64,000 nucleotides of DNA from CAVXHQ01 sp963789535 (GTDB lineage: Bacteria > Pseudomonadota > Alphaproteobacteria > Rhodobacterales > Rhodobacteraceae): assembly GCA_963789535.1 (NCBI GenBank), contig CAWBKU010000005.1:1054001-1118000 (forward strand). The letters are read 5' to 3'. This document shows, piece by piece, positions 56,772-64,000 of this stretch; the stretch's first letter is position 1; each line of letters begins with the position of its first letter. The notes under the pieces are model-generated. The model was not told the DNA's origin. It did not search any database and saw nothing but the letters and a program-made list of their open reading frames with translations. Made by a program: the position numbers and the translations under genes.

Positions 56772-57685
56772 CGCCCAGCTTCCAGCGCTGTTGCCATCGC
56801 CACCTCGAACCGCGGCTGTGGCGACAGGCCGAGGCGCCGGACGGCGCGCGACGCATCATAACGGCGCGGCATCATCCGGGCGCGCAGCGTTTCGCGGCGC
56901 AGAAGGCCCGGCGCGCGGGACGGCGCGACGCCCGCCAGCGCGTCGAACAGGCGCCACGACACCGGCAGCACCGCCCGGCGCCAGCCACCCGCGCGCAGCG
57001 CCGCGAGATAGCGCGCCGCGTCCGGCCGGTCGTCGTCGAGCAGGTTCAGCACCTCCGTTCTCACCGGCGCGATCCCCGCCGCCGCGACCAGCGCCTCCGC
57101 GGCGCGGTCCACATGGCACAGCGGCATCTCGCCCGCGCCGACCCGCACCACCAGCGGCCCGAGGGCCGGGCCGAGGTGCCCGTTCCAGACCCGCCCCGGT
57201 CCCCAGAGCGCGCCGATCCGGGCGCACCAATGCGCGCCCACGCCCGCCGCTGCGAACTCCTGCGCCAGCTTGGCGCGCGTATAGGCGTCGCGCCGGTCAA
57301 GGGCCGGATCGAGTGGGCTTTGCTCGTCGATCAGGTCGCCCGGTTCGCCAGCGGCATAGACCGCCATCGAGCCTGCAAGGACGAGCCGCGCTGGCGTTCC
57401 CCCGGCACTCATCGCGAAGGCGAGCCGCGTCGTGGAACGCACCGTATCGCGCTCCATGGTCGCCGCGTCGCCGGTCAGGGCGGCGGCGGTGTGGATCACC
57501 GCGTCGACCTCGGCGAGCGCAGGCGCGAGGTCCATCTGCGCCAGATCGCCCCGCATGGCCTCGACATCCGCACCGAACACGCCCTCCGACCGAACCAACG
57601 CCCGCACCGTCCAGCCCTGCAACAGCGCCCGCGCCACGACCGCGCGGCCGAGAAAGCCCCCCGCCCCGGTGACGAGCACCCTCAC
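56768..57685 (-). CDS. NAD-dependent epimerase/dehydratase family protein
   Basis: A 305-aa extended SDR acting on a nucleotide sugar. GTG 57685 overlaps the Gfo/Idh stop as GTGA; the longer upstream open frame is a shadow. Motifs: RVLVTGAGGFLGRAVVARAL, AVIHTAAALTGDAATME, VLAGSMAVYAAGEPGD, DAYTRAKLAQEFA (Tyr-xxx-Lys) and ARIGALWGPGRVW. The C-terminal half is shorter than in GalE. It belongs with the neighbouring dehydrogenase and glycosyltransferases to a sugar-nucleotide branch. Confidence 0.9.
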   Translation of the reverse strand: MRVLVTGAGGFLGRAVVARALLQGWTVRALVRSEGVFGADVEAMRGDLAQMDLAPALAEVDAVIHTAAALTGDAATMERDTVRSTTRLAFAMSAGGTPARLVLAGSMAVYAAGEPGDLIDEQSPLDPALDRRDAYTRAKLAQEFAAAGVGAHWCARIGALWGPGRVWNGHLGPALGPLVVRVGAGEMPLCHVDRAAEALVAAAGIAPVRTEVLNLLDDDRPDAARYLAALRAGGWRRAVLPVSWRLFDALAGVAPSRAPGLLRRETLRARMMPRRYDASRAVRRLGLSPQPRFEVAMATALEAGR

Positions 57686-58800
57686 CAGAATATCTCGCGC
57701 ATCGGCGCGCAGCCGGTGGTCATCGCCTGCGCGCCGCTGTGATCGCCCGCGTTCTGGATCGCGAGCGTCACCTCGTTCAGATGCAGCGCATAGTCGCCCG
57801 CCAGCCGGCTCTCCTCGCCCGCCGCCATCGACCGCAGCATCTCGACCGGCCCCAGCGCGAAATTCATCGACGCCGCCCCCCAGCGCCCGACGCGCGGATG
57901 GCCGCCGCCGGGATAGCGCAGCCGCCGCGCCACCGGACTTTCGAGCAGGCGCCGCCGGATCCGCAGCCGCCGCCGGTAGCGGACCGGGGCCGCATTGTCC
58001 CAGGCCCGCGCCACCTCGAGGACGCCGTCGTCGCCGATCACCCGGATCCGGTGGTCGTGCGGGGCGGCGATCGAACAGGTCAGGCGCGCGACGGGGCCGT
58101 TCTCGAAGAACAGCACCGCGCTCGAGAAATCGGGCGCGGCACCGGTCACGCCCCGCTTGTCGGGGATCACCTGCGCCGAGGCGGCGGTGACGCTGCGGAC
58201 GCTGCCGAACATGCCGATCAGCCACGACAGGTAATAGCCCGCGTGCTCGAGGGTGCAGCCGGTGCGGAATTCGTCGGCATAGGGCCAGGGCGCGCCGCTC
58301 TCGCTCGTCCACGCCTCCAGCGGGGCCTGCGGGATGAACCCGTCATCGAGGTCGGCGTAGATGAGCCGCGCCTCGCCCGCGACGCGCGCCCGCACCGCCC
58401 GCATCAGCCCCTGCGCCGCCTGACCGAGCACCGAGGCGGGCGCAGAACCGAGCTGCACGCCGCGCGCGCGCGCCAGATCGTGCAGCGCCAGCACCTCGGA
58501 CATCGACATCGCCAGCGGCTTTTCGGACCAGACCGGCAGGCCCGCATCGAGGACGGCACCCGTCGTCTCGAAATGCGCGCCGGGGTTGGTGAGGTTCAGG
58601 ACGAGGCCGGCGCCCCCCTGCGCGTCGATCAGATCGCCCAGTGAGGTAAAGGCGCGCAGTCCCCAATGGGCAGTGAATGCGGCAAGGCGCGCGGGGTCGT
58701 GGTCCCAGACGCCCAGCACCTTGATCTCTGGAAAGGTCCGGAACGACCGCATATAGAGGTCGGCCACGAACCCGGCGCCGAGCAGGCCCACGCCGGTCAC
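57682..58800 (-). CDS. Gfo/Idh/MocA family oxidoreductase
   Basis: A 372-aa NAD(P)-dependent dehydrogenase of sugars or sugar nucleotides. GTG 58800 gives MTGVGLLGAGFVADLYMRSF, the Rossmann start. Further: LNLTNPGAHFETTGAVLDAG, VWSEKPLAMSMSEV (EKP) and TLEHAGYYLSWLIGMFGSV. First gene of the - strand operon; a ~200-bp divergent region separates it from the wecG-like gene, with no recognised promoter. It could form a 3- or 4-keto sugar used by the adjacent epimerase. Confidence 0.9.
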   Translation of the reverse strand: MTGVGLLGAGFVADLYMRSFRTFPEIKVLGVWDHDPARLAAFTAHWGLRAFTSLGDLIDAQGGAGLVLNLTNPGAHFETTGAVLDAGLPVWSEKPLAMSMSEVLALHDLARARGVQLGSAPASVLGQAAQGLMRAVRARVAGEARLIYADLDDGFIPQAPLEAWTSESGAPWPYADEFRTGCTLEHAGYYLSWLIGMFGSVRSVTAASAQVIPDKRGVTGAAPDFSSAVLFFENGPVARLTCSIAAPHDHRIRVIGDDGVLEVARAWDNAAPVRYRRRLRIRRRLLESPVARRLRYPGGGHPRVGRWGAASMNFALGPVEMLRSMAAGEESRLAGDYALHLNEVTLAIQNAGDHSGAQAMTTGCAPMREIFW

Positions 58801-59004
58801 GGCGCGGCCGTCCCGCGGGGGGCGGGGGCAGGATCGGGGCCGCGTCTCGGCGTCATCGGTCGTCGTCCATCTGCTTGCCCGCCGTGTCGTCGCGGTTCGG
58901 CGCCATCCTCTGACCATGGAAGCGTGGCAACACTTTGACGCGCCCCGCAGGTTTCGGCCAGAGCGGCTTTGCAGGGGCCGGGGCGCGCCGCTATCCACGG
59001 CGCC

Positions 59005-59775
59005 ATGCCCCGCGACGGAAAGCAGGCCGTGCAGTTCCACATCCGCGACACCACCATTGCGATCACCGCACCCGACGCCGCGACCCTCGAGGCCGAGGTG
59101 CGGCGGCGGCTGGCCTCTCGGCAGGGGTTCGCACTGGCGACGCTGAACCTCGATCATCTGGTGAAACTGCGCGCCTCGCCTGCCTTTCGGCGCGCCTATG
59201 CCGCGCAGGACATCGTCACCGCCGACGGCAATCCCATCGTCTGGCTCTCGCGCCTCGCGCGCCGCCCGGTGACGCTCCTGCCCGGTGCCGACCTCGTCCT
59301 GCCTTTGTCCCGTCTCGCCGCCGAAGCGGGGCGCGCGGTCGCGCTCCTTGGCAGCACCGGTCAGAGTCTCAGATCTGCGGCGGCGGCGCTCAAGGCGGCG
59401 GTTCCCGGCCTCGATGTCGCGTTGAAGGTGGCGCCGCCGATGGGATTCGATCCCGACGGCAAACTGGCTGCCGAAATCCTTGCTGAACTGGCAGCGGCCG
59501 GTATCGGCATCGCATTCCTGGCGTTGGGCGCGCCGAAACAGGAGGTGTTCGCCGCCAGAGGTCGGAGTCTTGCGCCGGGCGTCGGCTTTGCCTCGGTCGG
59601 GGCCGGGCTCGATTTTCTGGCCGGGGACCAACGACGGGCGCCAGAATGGGTGCGCAACCTCGCGCTCGAGTGGCTCTGGCGGATGCTGGGCAATCCGGCG
59701 CGTCTGGCCGGACGCTATCTGCGGTGCTGGATCATCCTGCCGGGTCTTGCGTGGCAGGCGTGGCGGTCCCGCTAG
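59005..59775 (+). CDS. WecG/TagA/CpsF family glycosyltransferase
   Basis: A 256-aa GT26 enzyme that transfers a sugar (ManNAc, ManNAcA or glucuronate type) onto a lipid-linked acceptor at the inner face of the membrane. Seen: FALATLNLDHLVKLRASPAF, DIVTADGNPIVWLSRLARR, LPGADLVLPLSRLA, VALLGSTGQSLRSAAAAL, FLALGAPKQEVFAARGRSL and VGAGLDFLAGDQRRAPEWVR, a clear full-length match. ATG 59005. Its stop codon overlaps the convergent SDR stop (59772-59775). Confidence 0.93.
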   Translation: MPRDGKQAVQFHIRDTTIAITAPDAATLEAEVRRRLASRQGFALATLNLDHLVKLRASPAFRRAYAAQDIVTADGNPIVWLSRLARRPVTLLPGADLVLPLSRLAAEAGRAVALLGSTGQSLRSAAAALKAAVPGLDVALKVAPPMGFDPDGKLAAEILAELAAAGIGIAFLALGAPKQEVFAARGRSLAPGVGFASVGAGLDFLAGDQRRAPEWVRNLALEWLWRMLGNPARLAGRYLRCWIILPGLAWQAWRSR

Positions 59776-60524
59776 ACGTTTCGCGCGACGCGCCGCTGGA
59801 ACACCAGGCGGTCCTTCAGCCGCCCCTTGAGGCCGCGCGGCGGCAGCAGTTCGCGGTCCCGCTCCCAGACGGTTCCGTTCAGGCTCGGCTCGTGCCAGAG
59901 CGCCAGTGTCGCGCCCCATTCGGCGGCAACCTCGGGCGGCAGGCCGTCCGCGATTCCCATTCCCGTCGCCAGCATCCCCGGCATCCAGTCCGAGATGACG
60001 ATCCCCGGAAAGCGATCGCCCAGATCGGCGACCAGGGCGCGCGTATAGATGCGCGCTGCCCCTTTCGAGACGGCATAGGCCGCACTCGCGGGCAGGGGCG
60101 CCACGTCGGCAAATGTCGCGACATTCAGGATCCGGCCGCGCCCGGCGCGGACCATGAGGCGCAGGGCGGCGTCGGTGCAGGCGACCACCCCGCCGAGGTT
60201 GATCGCCAAGGTGGCGGCAAAGCTGGCGGGCGTCTCGTCGAGGATGTCGCGGCGCGGATAGACGGCGGCGTTGTTTATCAGGATGTCGGGCGCCGTGCCC
60301 GCGCGGTCCATCCCGGCAAAGGCGGCGGCCACCGCGCCTGCATCGGCCACGTCCACCACGCGCCCGGTGAACCCCGCCTCCGCGAGCGCCGCAGTCCCGT
60401 CGAGCGCCGCCTGCCGCCGCCCGAACCCGGTCACGGCCACGCCGCGCGCGCAGAGCGCCAGCGCCAATGCCCGGCCAAGGCCCGAACCCGCCCCCGTCAC
60501 GACCGCGTGGTATCCCTCAGCCAT
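59772..60524 (-). CDS. SDR family NAD(P)-dependent oxidoreductase
   Basis: A 250-aa classical SDR. Start 60524 (MAEGYHAVVTGAGSGLGRAL) overlaps the GMC stop by 8 bp. Seen: ILINNAAVYPRRDILDE, INLGGVVACTDAAL, ILNVATFADVAPLP and YAVSKGAARIYTRAL. Counting back from the catalytic Tyr, a Thr occupies the usual Ser position, an unusual but tolerated replacement. The C-terminus is followed by a basic GLKGRLKDRLVFQRR tail. With the GMC oxidoreductase it may oxidise or reduce a hydroxyl of the polymer's precursor or of a lipid. Confidence 0.87.
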   Translation of the reverse strand: MAEGYHAVVTGAGSGLGRALALALCARGVAVTGFGRRQAALDGTAALAEAGFTGRVVDVADAGAVAAAFAGMDRAGTAPDILINNAAVYPRRDILDETPASFAATLAINLGGVVACTDAALRLMVRAGRGRILNVATFADVAPLPASAAYAVSKGAARIYTRALVADLGDRFPGIVISDWMPGMLATGMGIADGLPPEVAAEWGATLALWHEPSLNGTVWERDRELLPPRGLKGRLKDRLVFQRRVARNV

Positions 60525-62067
60525 CGGCAATCCCTTCTGCAATCCTCAACGCCAGCGCGGCAATCGTCAGGCTCGGGTTCACACCCATCGAGGTCGGGAA
60601 CAGCGACGCATCGGCGATCCAGAGGTTGTCCATTCCGTGCACCCGCCCGTCCGGTGCGGTGACGCTGCTGGCAGAATCCCGCCCCATCCGCGCGGTGCCG
60701 CAGGGATGCCCGAGGTTCGGCTCCGGCGCGCGGGCGAGGAAAGCGCAGCGCGCCGGCCCGAACGCCTGCCGGATACCGCGCCGAAAAATGCGTCGGCGGG
60801 CGCGGAGCTCGTCCGAGATGCGATAGTCGAAGGCGATCCGGCCAGGTGCTGCGGGATCGAAGGTGACGCGATTGGCAGGGTCGGGCATGTCTTCGAGCAG
60901 GCCCACGAATATCTTTGCCCGCCCCATCGCGCGCGCGGCGATGGCGGCGGGCAGACGCGCGCCCTCCTGCACCAGCCGCGTGGACCCGAGCCGCGACGCG
61001 CCGAGGCGCTGACGCAGGTAATGCAGGATCTCGCCATACCCCGCCTCGATCCCCATCGCCTGCACCATCCCGAGGCGCTGGCCGTCCCGCCAGTAGAGAT
61101 CCCGGAACCCGACCGATTTTCCGGCTCCCGGCGGCCCGCCCCATACCGCCACCATCTCGTTGAGGTGGAACATCAGGTGCCGCCCGACCAGATCCGCGCC
61201 GTTGCCGATGCCCGCGGGCCATGCCCCGGATGCCGAGGCCAGCAGCAGTCGCGGTGTCCCCAAGGCCCCGGCGGCGAGGACGATCCGCCCGGCCCGGAGC
61301 ACCTTGGTCTCGCCCTCGTGGCGCACCACGACACCGTCGATCCGCCCGCTCGTCCCGTGCAGCGCCACCACCTCGGCGCGGCTCATCAGCGCTGCATTGC
61401 CGGTCGCCAGCGCCGGGATCACGCCCGCCGAACGTCCGTCCATCTTGCAGGGACGCGGACATTTGCGCCCGAAACATTCGGCGCAGCCGGGCAGGTGCCG
61501 GACGGCGGCGTGCAGGCGGTAGGGATGCAGCCCCCGCGCGCGCAGACGCGCCATCAGTGCCGCGTCGCCCGGGTCCGGGGCGCGCGGCGCTCCCAATGCC
61601 GGGCAGGGCACCTGCGACAGCGGATCGGCCTCGCCCGAAACTGCATAGATCGCCTCGGCCCGGTCGAACCACGGCATCATCTCCGCATGGCTCACCGGCC
61701 AGCCGCTCGTGGGGTGCGGCCGGGCGTTCGTCTGGTCGAGATCGTGCGGTTCGGGCCGCTCGAGCGTTGCGGCGTAGAATACCGAACTGCCGCCCACCCC
61801 GCAGCCCAGCGGTGCGAAGACCTCTCGCTCCACCCCGTCGATCCGCGCCCGCACCGGTTCGGGCCAGAGGCCCCGGACGCCGCGCGCGACGGGATCGCCG
61901 GTGGCGGGATCGACGCCGTTTGCCTCGGTGGCGAACCCCTCGTGCCCCTTCTCGACGAAGAGCACCCGCAGCCCCCGCTCGGCCAGCGCCCGCCCCGCCG
62001 TGCCGCCGCCGATGCCGGTGCCGATGACGATGACGTCCCAGTCGGTGGCCGCCGGATCGCCGCTCAT
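60517..62067 (-). CDS. GMC family oxidoreductase with Cys cluster
   Basis: A 516-aa flavoenzyme, uninterrupted. Motifs: VIVIGTGIGGGTAGRALAER, LGCGVGGSSVFYAATLERP, the cysteine cluster CAECFGRKCPRPCK, VLAAGALGTPRLLLAS, and the C-terminal active-site blocks NLGHPCGTARMG and WIADASLFPTSMGVNPSLTI with His and Asn. Same broad family as the GMC fragments near 15-18 kb but a distinct branch. Start overlaps the acyltransferase stop (ATGA). Exopolysaccharide-linked GMC/SDR pairs may oxidise a sugar alcohol or acyl group; substrate unknown. Confidence 0.92.
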   Translation of the reverse strand: MSGDPAATDWDVIVIGTGIGGGTAGRALAERGLRVLFVEKGHEGFATEANGVDPATGDPVARGVRGLWPEPVRARIDGVEREVFAPLGCGVGGSSVFYAATLERPEPHDLDQTNARPHPTSGWPVSHAEMMPWFDRAEAIYAVSGEADPLSQVPCPALGAPRAPDPGDAALMARLRARGLHPYRLHAAVRHLPGCAECFGRKCPRPCKMDGRSAGVIPALATGNAALMSRAEVVALHGTSGRIDGVVVRHEGETKVLRAGRIVLAAGALGTPRLLLASASGAWPAGIGNGADLVGRHLMFHLNEMVAVWGGPPGAGKSVGFRDLYWRDGQRLGMVQAMGIEAGYGEILHYLRQRLGASRLGSTRLVQEGARLPAAIAARAMGRAKIFVGLLEDMPDPANRVTFDPAAPGRIAFDYRISDELRARRRIFRRGIRQAFGPARCAFLARAPEPNLGHPCGTARMGRDSASSVTAPDGRVHGMDNLWIADASLFPTSMGVNPSLTIAALALRIAEGIADG

Positions 62068-64000
62068 CCCGCGTCCCCGCGCGCGAGGCCACCGGTCAGG
62101 AACGGCACGAAGAGGCCGCGCAGCGTGCGTGCGCCGAGGTTGGTCAGGTGATTGTTGTCGAAATAGAGCGGCACGCCGTCCCGTATCGCCGAACAGCGGT
62201 CCGCACAGAGCATCGGCCAGGGGTCGATGAGCGTCGCGGCGCCTTCGCCGACGAGCGCGAACTGCGGCTGTTCGGCGTCCATCACCCGCGCGGCGAGCGG
62301 TTCCGGCTCGACGGTCAGGAACGCCCCCACCGTCACCGCATCGAGCCGCCCGTGCGCCAGCGCGCGCGCGACGTCGCGCGAGGAATATGTCGGTATCTCA
62401 GGCACCTGCCGCAGGATCGTCACCGGCCCGACCGCGGCGGTCAGTTCCGCCACCGTCGCCCGCAGGGCCTGCGGCATAGAGTGCGGCCTGCGTTTCGGCG
62501 TCATAGCCGCTGCCCGGCGCGGCCCGCAGCGCGATGGTGTTCTGCGCGTCGTTGCCGATGCCCGCGCCCCGCGCGTAATAGCTCCAGCGCCCGACGAGGA
62601 GCACCCGTTGCAGGCTGTCCATCGCGCCGATGCCTGCGCGCAAGGTCTCGGTCGCCTCATGGCAATCGGCGTCCTGCGCGGCGGTGGCGGCACTCTCGGC
62701 CTTCGTGACGCCGAACAGCGGCGGACAGCCCGCGTGCCAGACGATGATCCCCGGCGTCCCGGTTTCCATCGCCGCCAGTCCGATCCCGTCCATCAGCGCC
62801 CGCAGATGGCTGTCGCCCCAGATCAGCACCTGCGGCGGCCCGTCCGGACCGATGGCGCAGGTCTCGATCCCGGCGAGGGGGCCGTCGTCCGGCACGTCGC
62901 AGCGCGACCAGTCCTGAAGGAAATCCTGGCTCGCCGCGATATGGCCCTGCACCAGCGGCGCGAACCGGCCCGGCATCCCGCCCCGGACATAGACGACGGC
63001 GCCGACGGCCAGCATCGCCGCCCCGGCCATCACCGTCGCCGCCGACGAAGCGTCGCGGCGCGATGCGCGCCCGGCGCAGGGGCCGCTCGACCAGCGCCCA
63101 GCTCGCGACGGACAGAACGGTGGTCAGCGCCAGCCAGCCCAGCGTTTCGGTCCAATGGGCATACCCGTCGCTCCAATAGTCCGAGAGCACCCGCACCGGC
63201 CAGTGCCAGAGGTAGAGCGAATAGGAGATCAGGCCGACGAACACCGGCCCGCGCATCGACAGCGCCGCGACCGTGCGCGCGCCGCTGCCCTGACCCGCGA
63301 TGACCATGGCGGCACCCGCGACCGGGAACACCGCCTGCCACCCCGGAAAGCCGGTTGCGGTGACGGCAAGGACCGAGAGGATCACCAGCGCCAGCCCCGC
63401 GTCCGCCACCCATGCGGGCACCGCCCGCGGCCCGCCCTGAAGCCAGATCGCGAGCAACACGCCGGTCAGCAACTCCCACGCGCGGAACGGAAAGAGGAAG
63501 AACGTCGCCACCGGCTCGGACGGGGTGAGCAGGACCGAGGCCGCCAGCGACAGCCCCCAGAGGAAGACGAGGAGGCCCGCCAGTCCCCGGCGCAGCGCGC
63601 CGAGTGCCGCCACGAGCAGCGGCAGGACCACATAGAACTGTTCCTCGACCGACAGCGACCAGGTGTGCAACAGCACCTTGGTGTCCGAGCCTGCGTCGAA
63701 ATATCCCGCCTCGCGCCAGAACTGCACGTTCGACAGCCACAGCGTCGCCGCGATCAGCGATTTGCCGAACTCGCGGAATTCGAACGGCAGCAGGATCATC
63801 CATGCGGCAACCGCGCTGACCGCGGCCATGGTGAAATAGGCCGGCGCCAGTCGGCGGACGCGGCGCATCCAGAACGCACCGAGGGCGATGCGCCCCGTCT
63901 CGCGGCGCTCGCGCCACAACAGGCCGCCGATGAGAAAGCCCGAGATGACGAAGAACACGTCGACGCCGACGAAGCCGCCCCGGATCGGCAGGCCGAAATG
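62064..64000 (-). pseudogene. Acyltransferase family 3 protein with C-terminal SGNH domain (OafA/YrhL-like), two one-base frameshifts, 5' end outside window
   Basis: About 645 codons visible; the N-terminus is beyond base 64000. The membrane domain starts GFVGVDVFFVISGFLIGGLL and shows HTWSLSVEEQFYVVLPLLVA, the conserved acyltransferase-3 motif, with about 9-10 helices. The periplasmic C-terminal SGNH domain has VLIWGDSHLRALMDGIGL and DNNHLTNLGARTL (catalytic Ser and Asp-xx-His). Extra bases at 63053 and 62478 break the frame at the membrane/SGNH linker and within the SGNH domain. Expected to O-acetylate the polysaccharide or a lipid-linked intermediate. Overlaps the GMC gene start. Confidence 0.9.

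Noticed and set aside
26248..63053. Programmed +1 ribosomal frameshifting as an explanation for the repeated extra bases
   Set aside because: The sites share no slippery codon, stop or stimulatory context and occur in unrelated genes of both strands; an error process explains them better.

Overview
The window is a GC-rich stretch of an alphaproteobacterial chromosome. Gene families and style (CaiB/CitE/MaoC catabolic sets, peptide ABC operons followed by GMC oxidoreductases, RTX-type secreted proteins, Wzy-type exopolysaccharide loci, pervasive ATGA/GTGA overlaps) point to Rhodobacterales; this is inference from content, not a database match. I see no tRNA, rRNA, CRISPR array, insertion sequence or phage gene.

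Region 1 (1-19745) is catabolic. On the + strand are an amidase (cut by the window edge), an acetyl-CoA hydrolase/transferase-family protein and a GntR regulator. On the - strand, reading 9893 to 3269, lie a REDY-like remnant, an SDR, a polysaccharide-deacetylase-fold hydrolase, an MmgE/PrpD protein, a CitE-like lyase, a MaoC hydratase, an acyl-CoA dehydrogenase fragment and two class III CoA-transferases. The CoA-transferase/ACAD/MaoC/CitE set resembles routes that activate a branched C5-type acid, oxidise and hydrate it, and cleave it. Head-to-head with it is a + strand operon (9894-19745): oligopeptide-type ABC importer, GMC oxidoreductases, a truncated SDR, an enoyl-CoA hydratase and a GAF protein. 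Several genes here are fused or internally shortened by deletions.

Region 2 (20228-23813) holds a PfkB sugar kinase divergent from modABC, the molybdate importer.

Region 3 (23904-64000) is a large exopolysaccharide locus: rfbD, an ExoY-like initiating transferase, glycosyltransferases, a Wzy-like polymerase, a secreted SGNH/glycosidase/RTX protein, a Wzx flippase, a Wzz/GumC-like co-polymerase, a BY-kinase, sugar-nucleotide dehydrogenases and epimerases, a WecG/TagA transferase, and an SDR-GMC-acyltransferase operon running off the right edge. Embedded in it (36950-49457) is a co-directional block: a type I PKS (KS-AT-KR-DH-ACP-TE), a GT2 glycosyltransferase, an NRPS (formyltransferase, adenylation domain interrupted by a luciferase-like monooxygenase, carrier protein) and a phosphopantetheinyl transferase. 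PKS, GT2 and NRPS overlap by 4 nt each, so they are probably made together. This is the most interesting system here: a formylating, oxidising PKS/NRPS line coupled to a glycosyltransferase inside a Wzx/Wzy locus.

Sequence quality matters for reading the annotation. At least 14 otherwise well-preserved genes carry frameshifts, and every unambiguous single-base case is repaired by removing one base. Domains on both sides are conserved, so most of these genes are probably intact in the organism and the indels look like residual sequencing error. The multi-hundred-base joins in region 1 are a second kind of defect (real deletions or misassembly). Broken frames are typed as pseudogenes below, with the repaired reading described.
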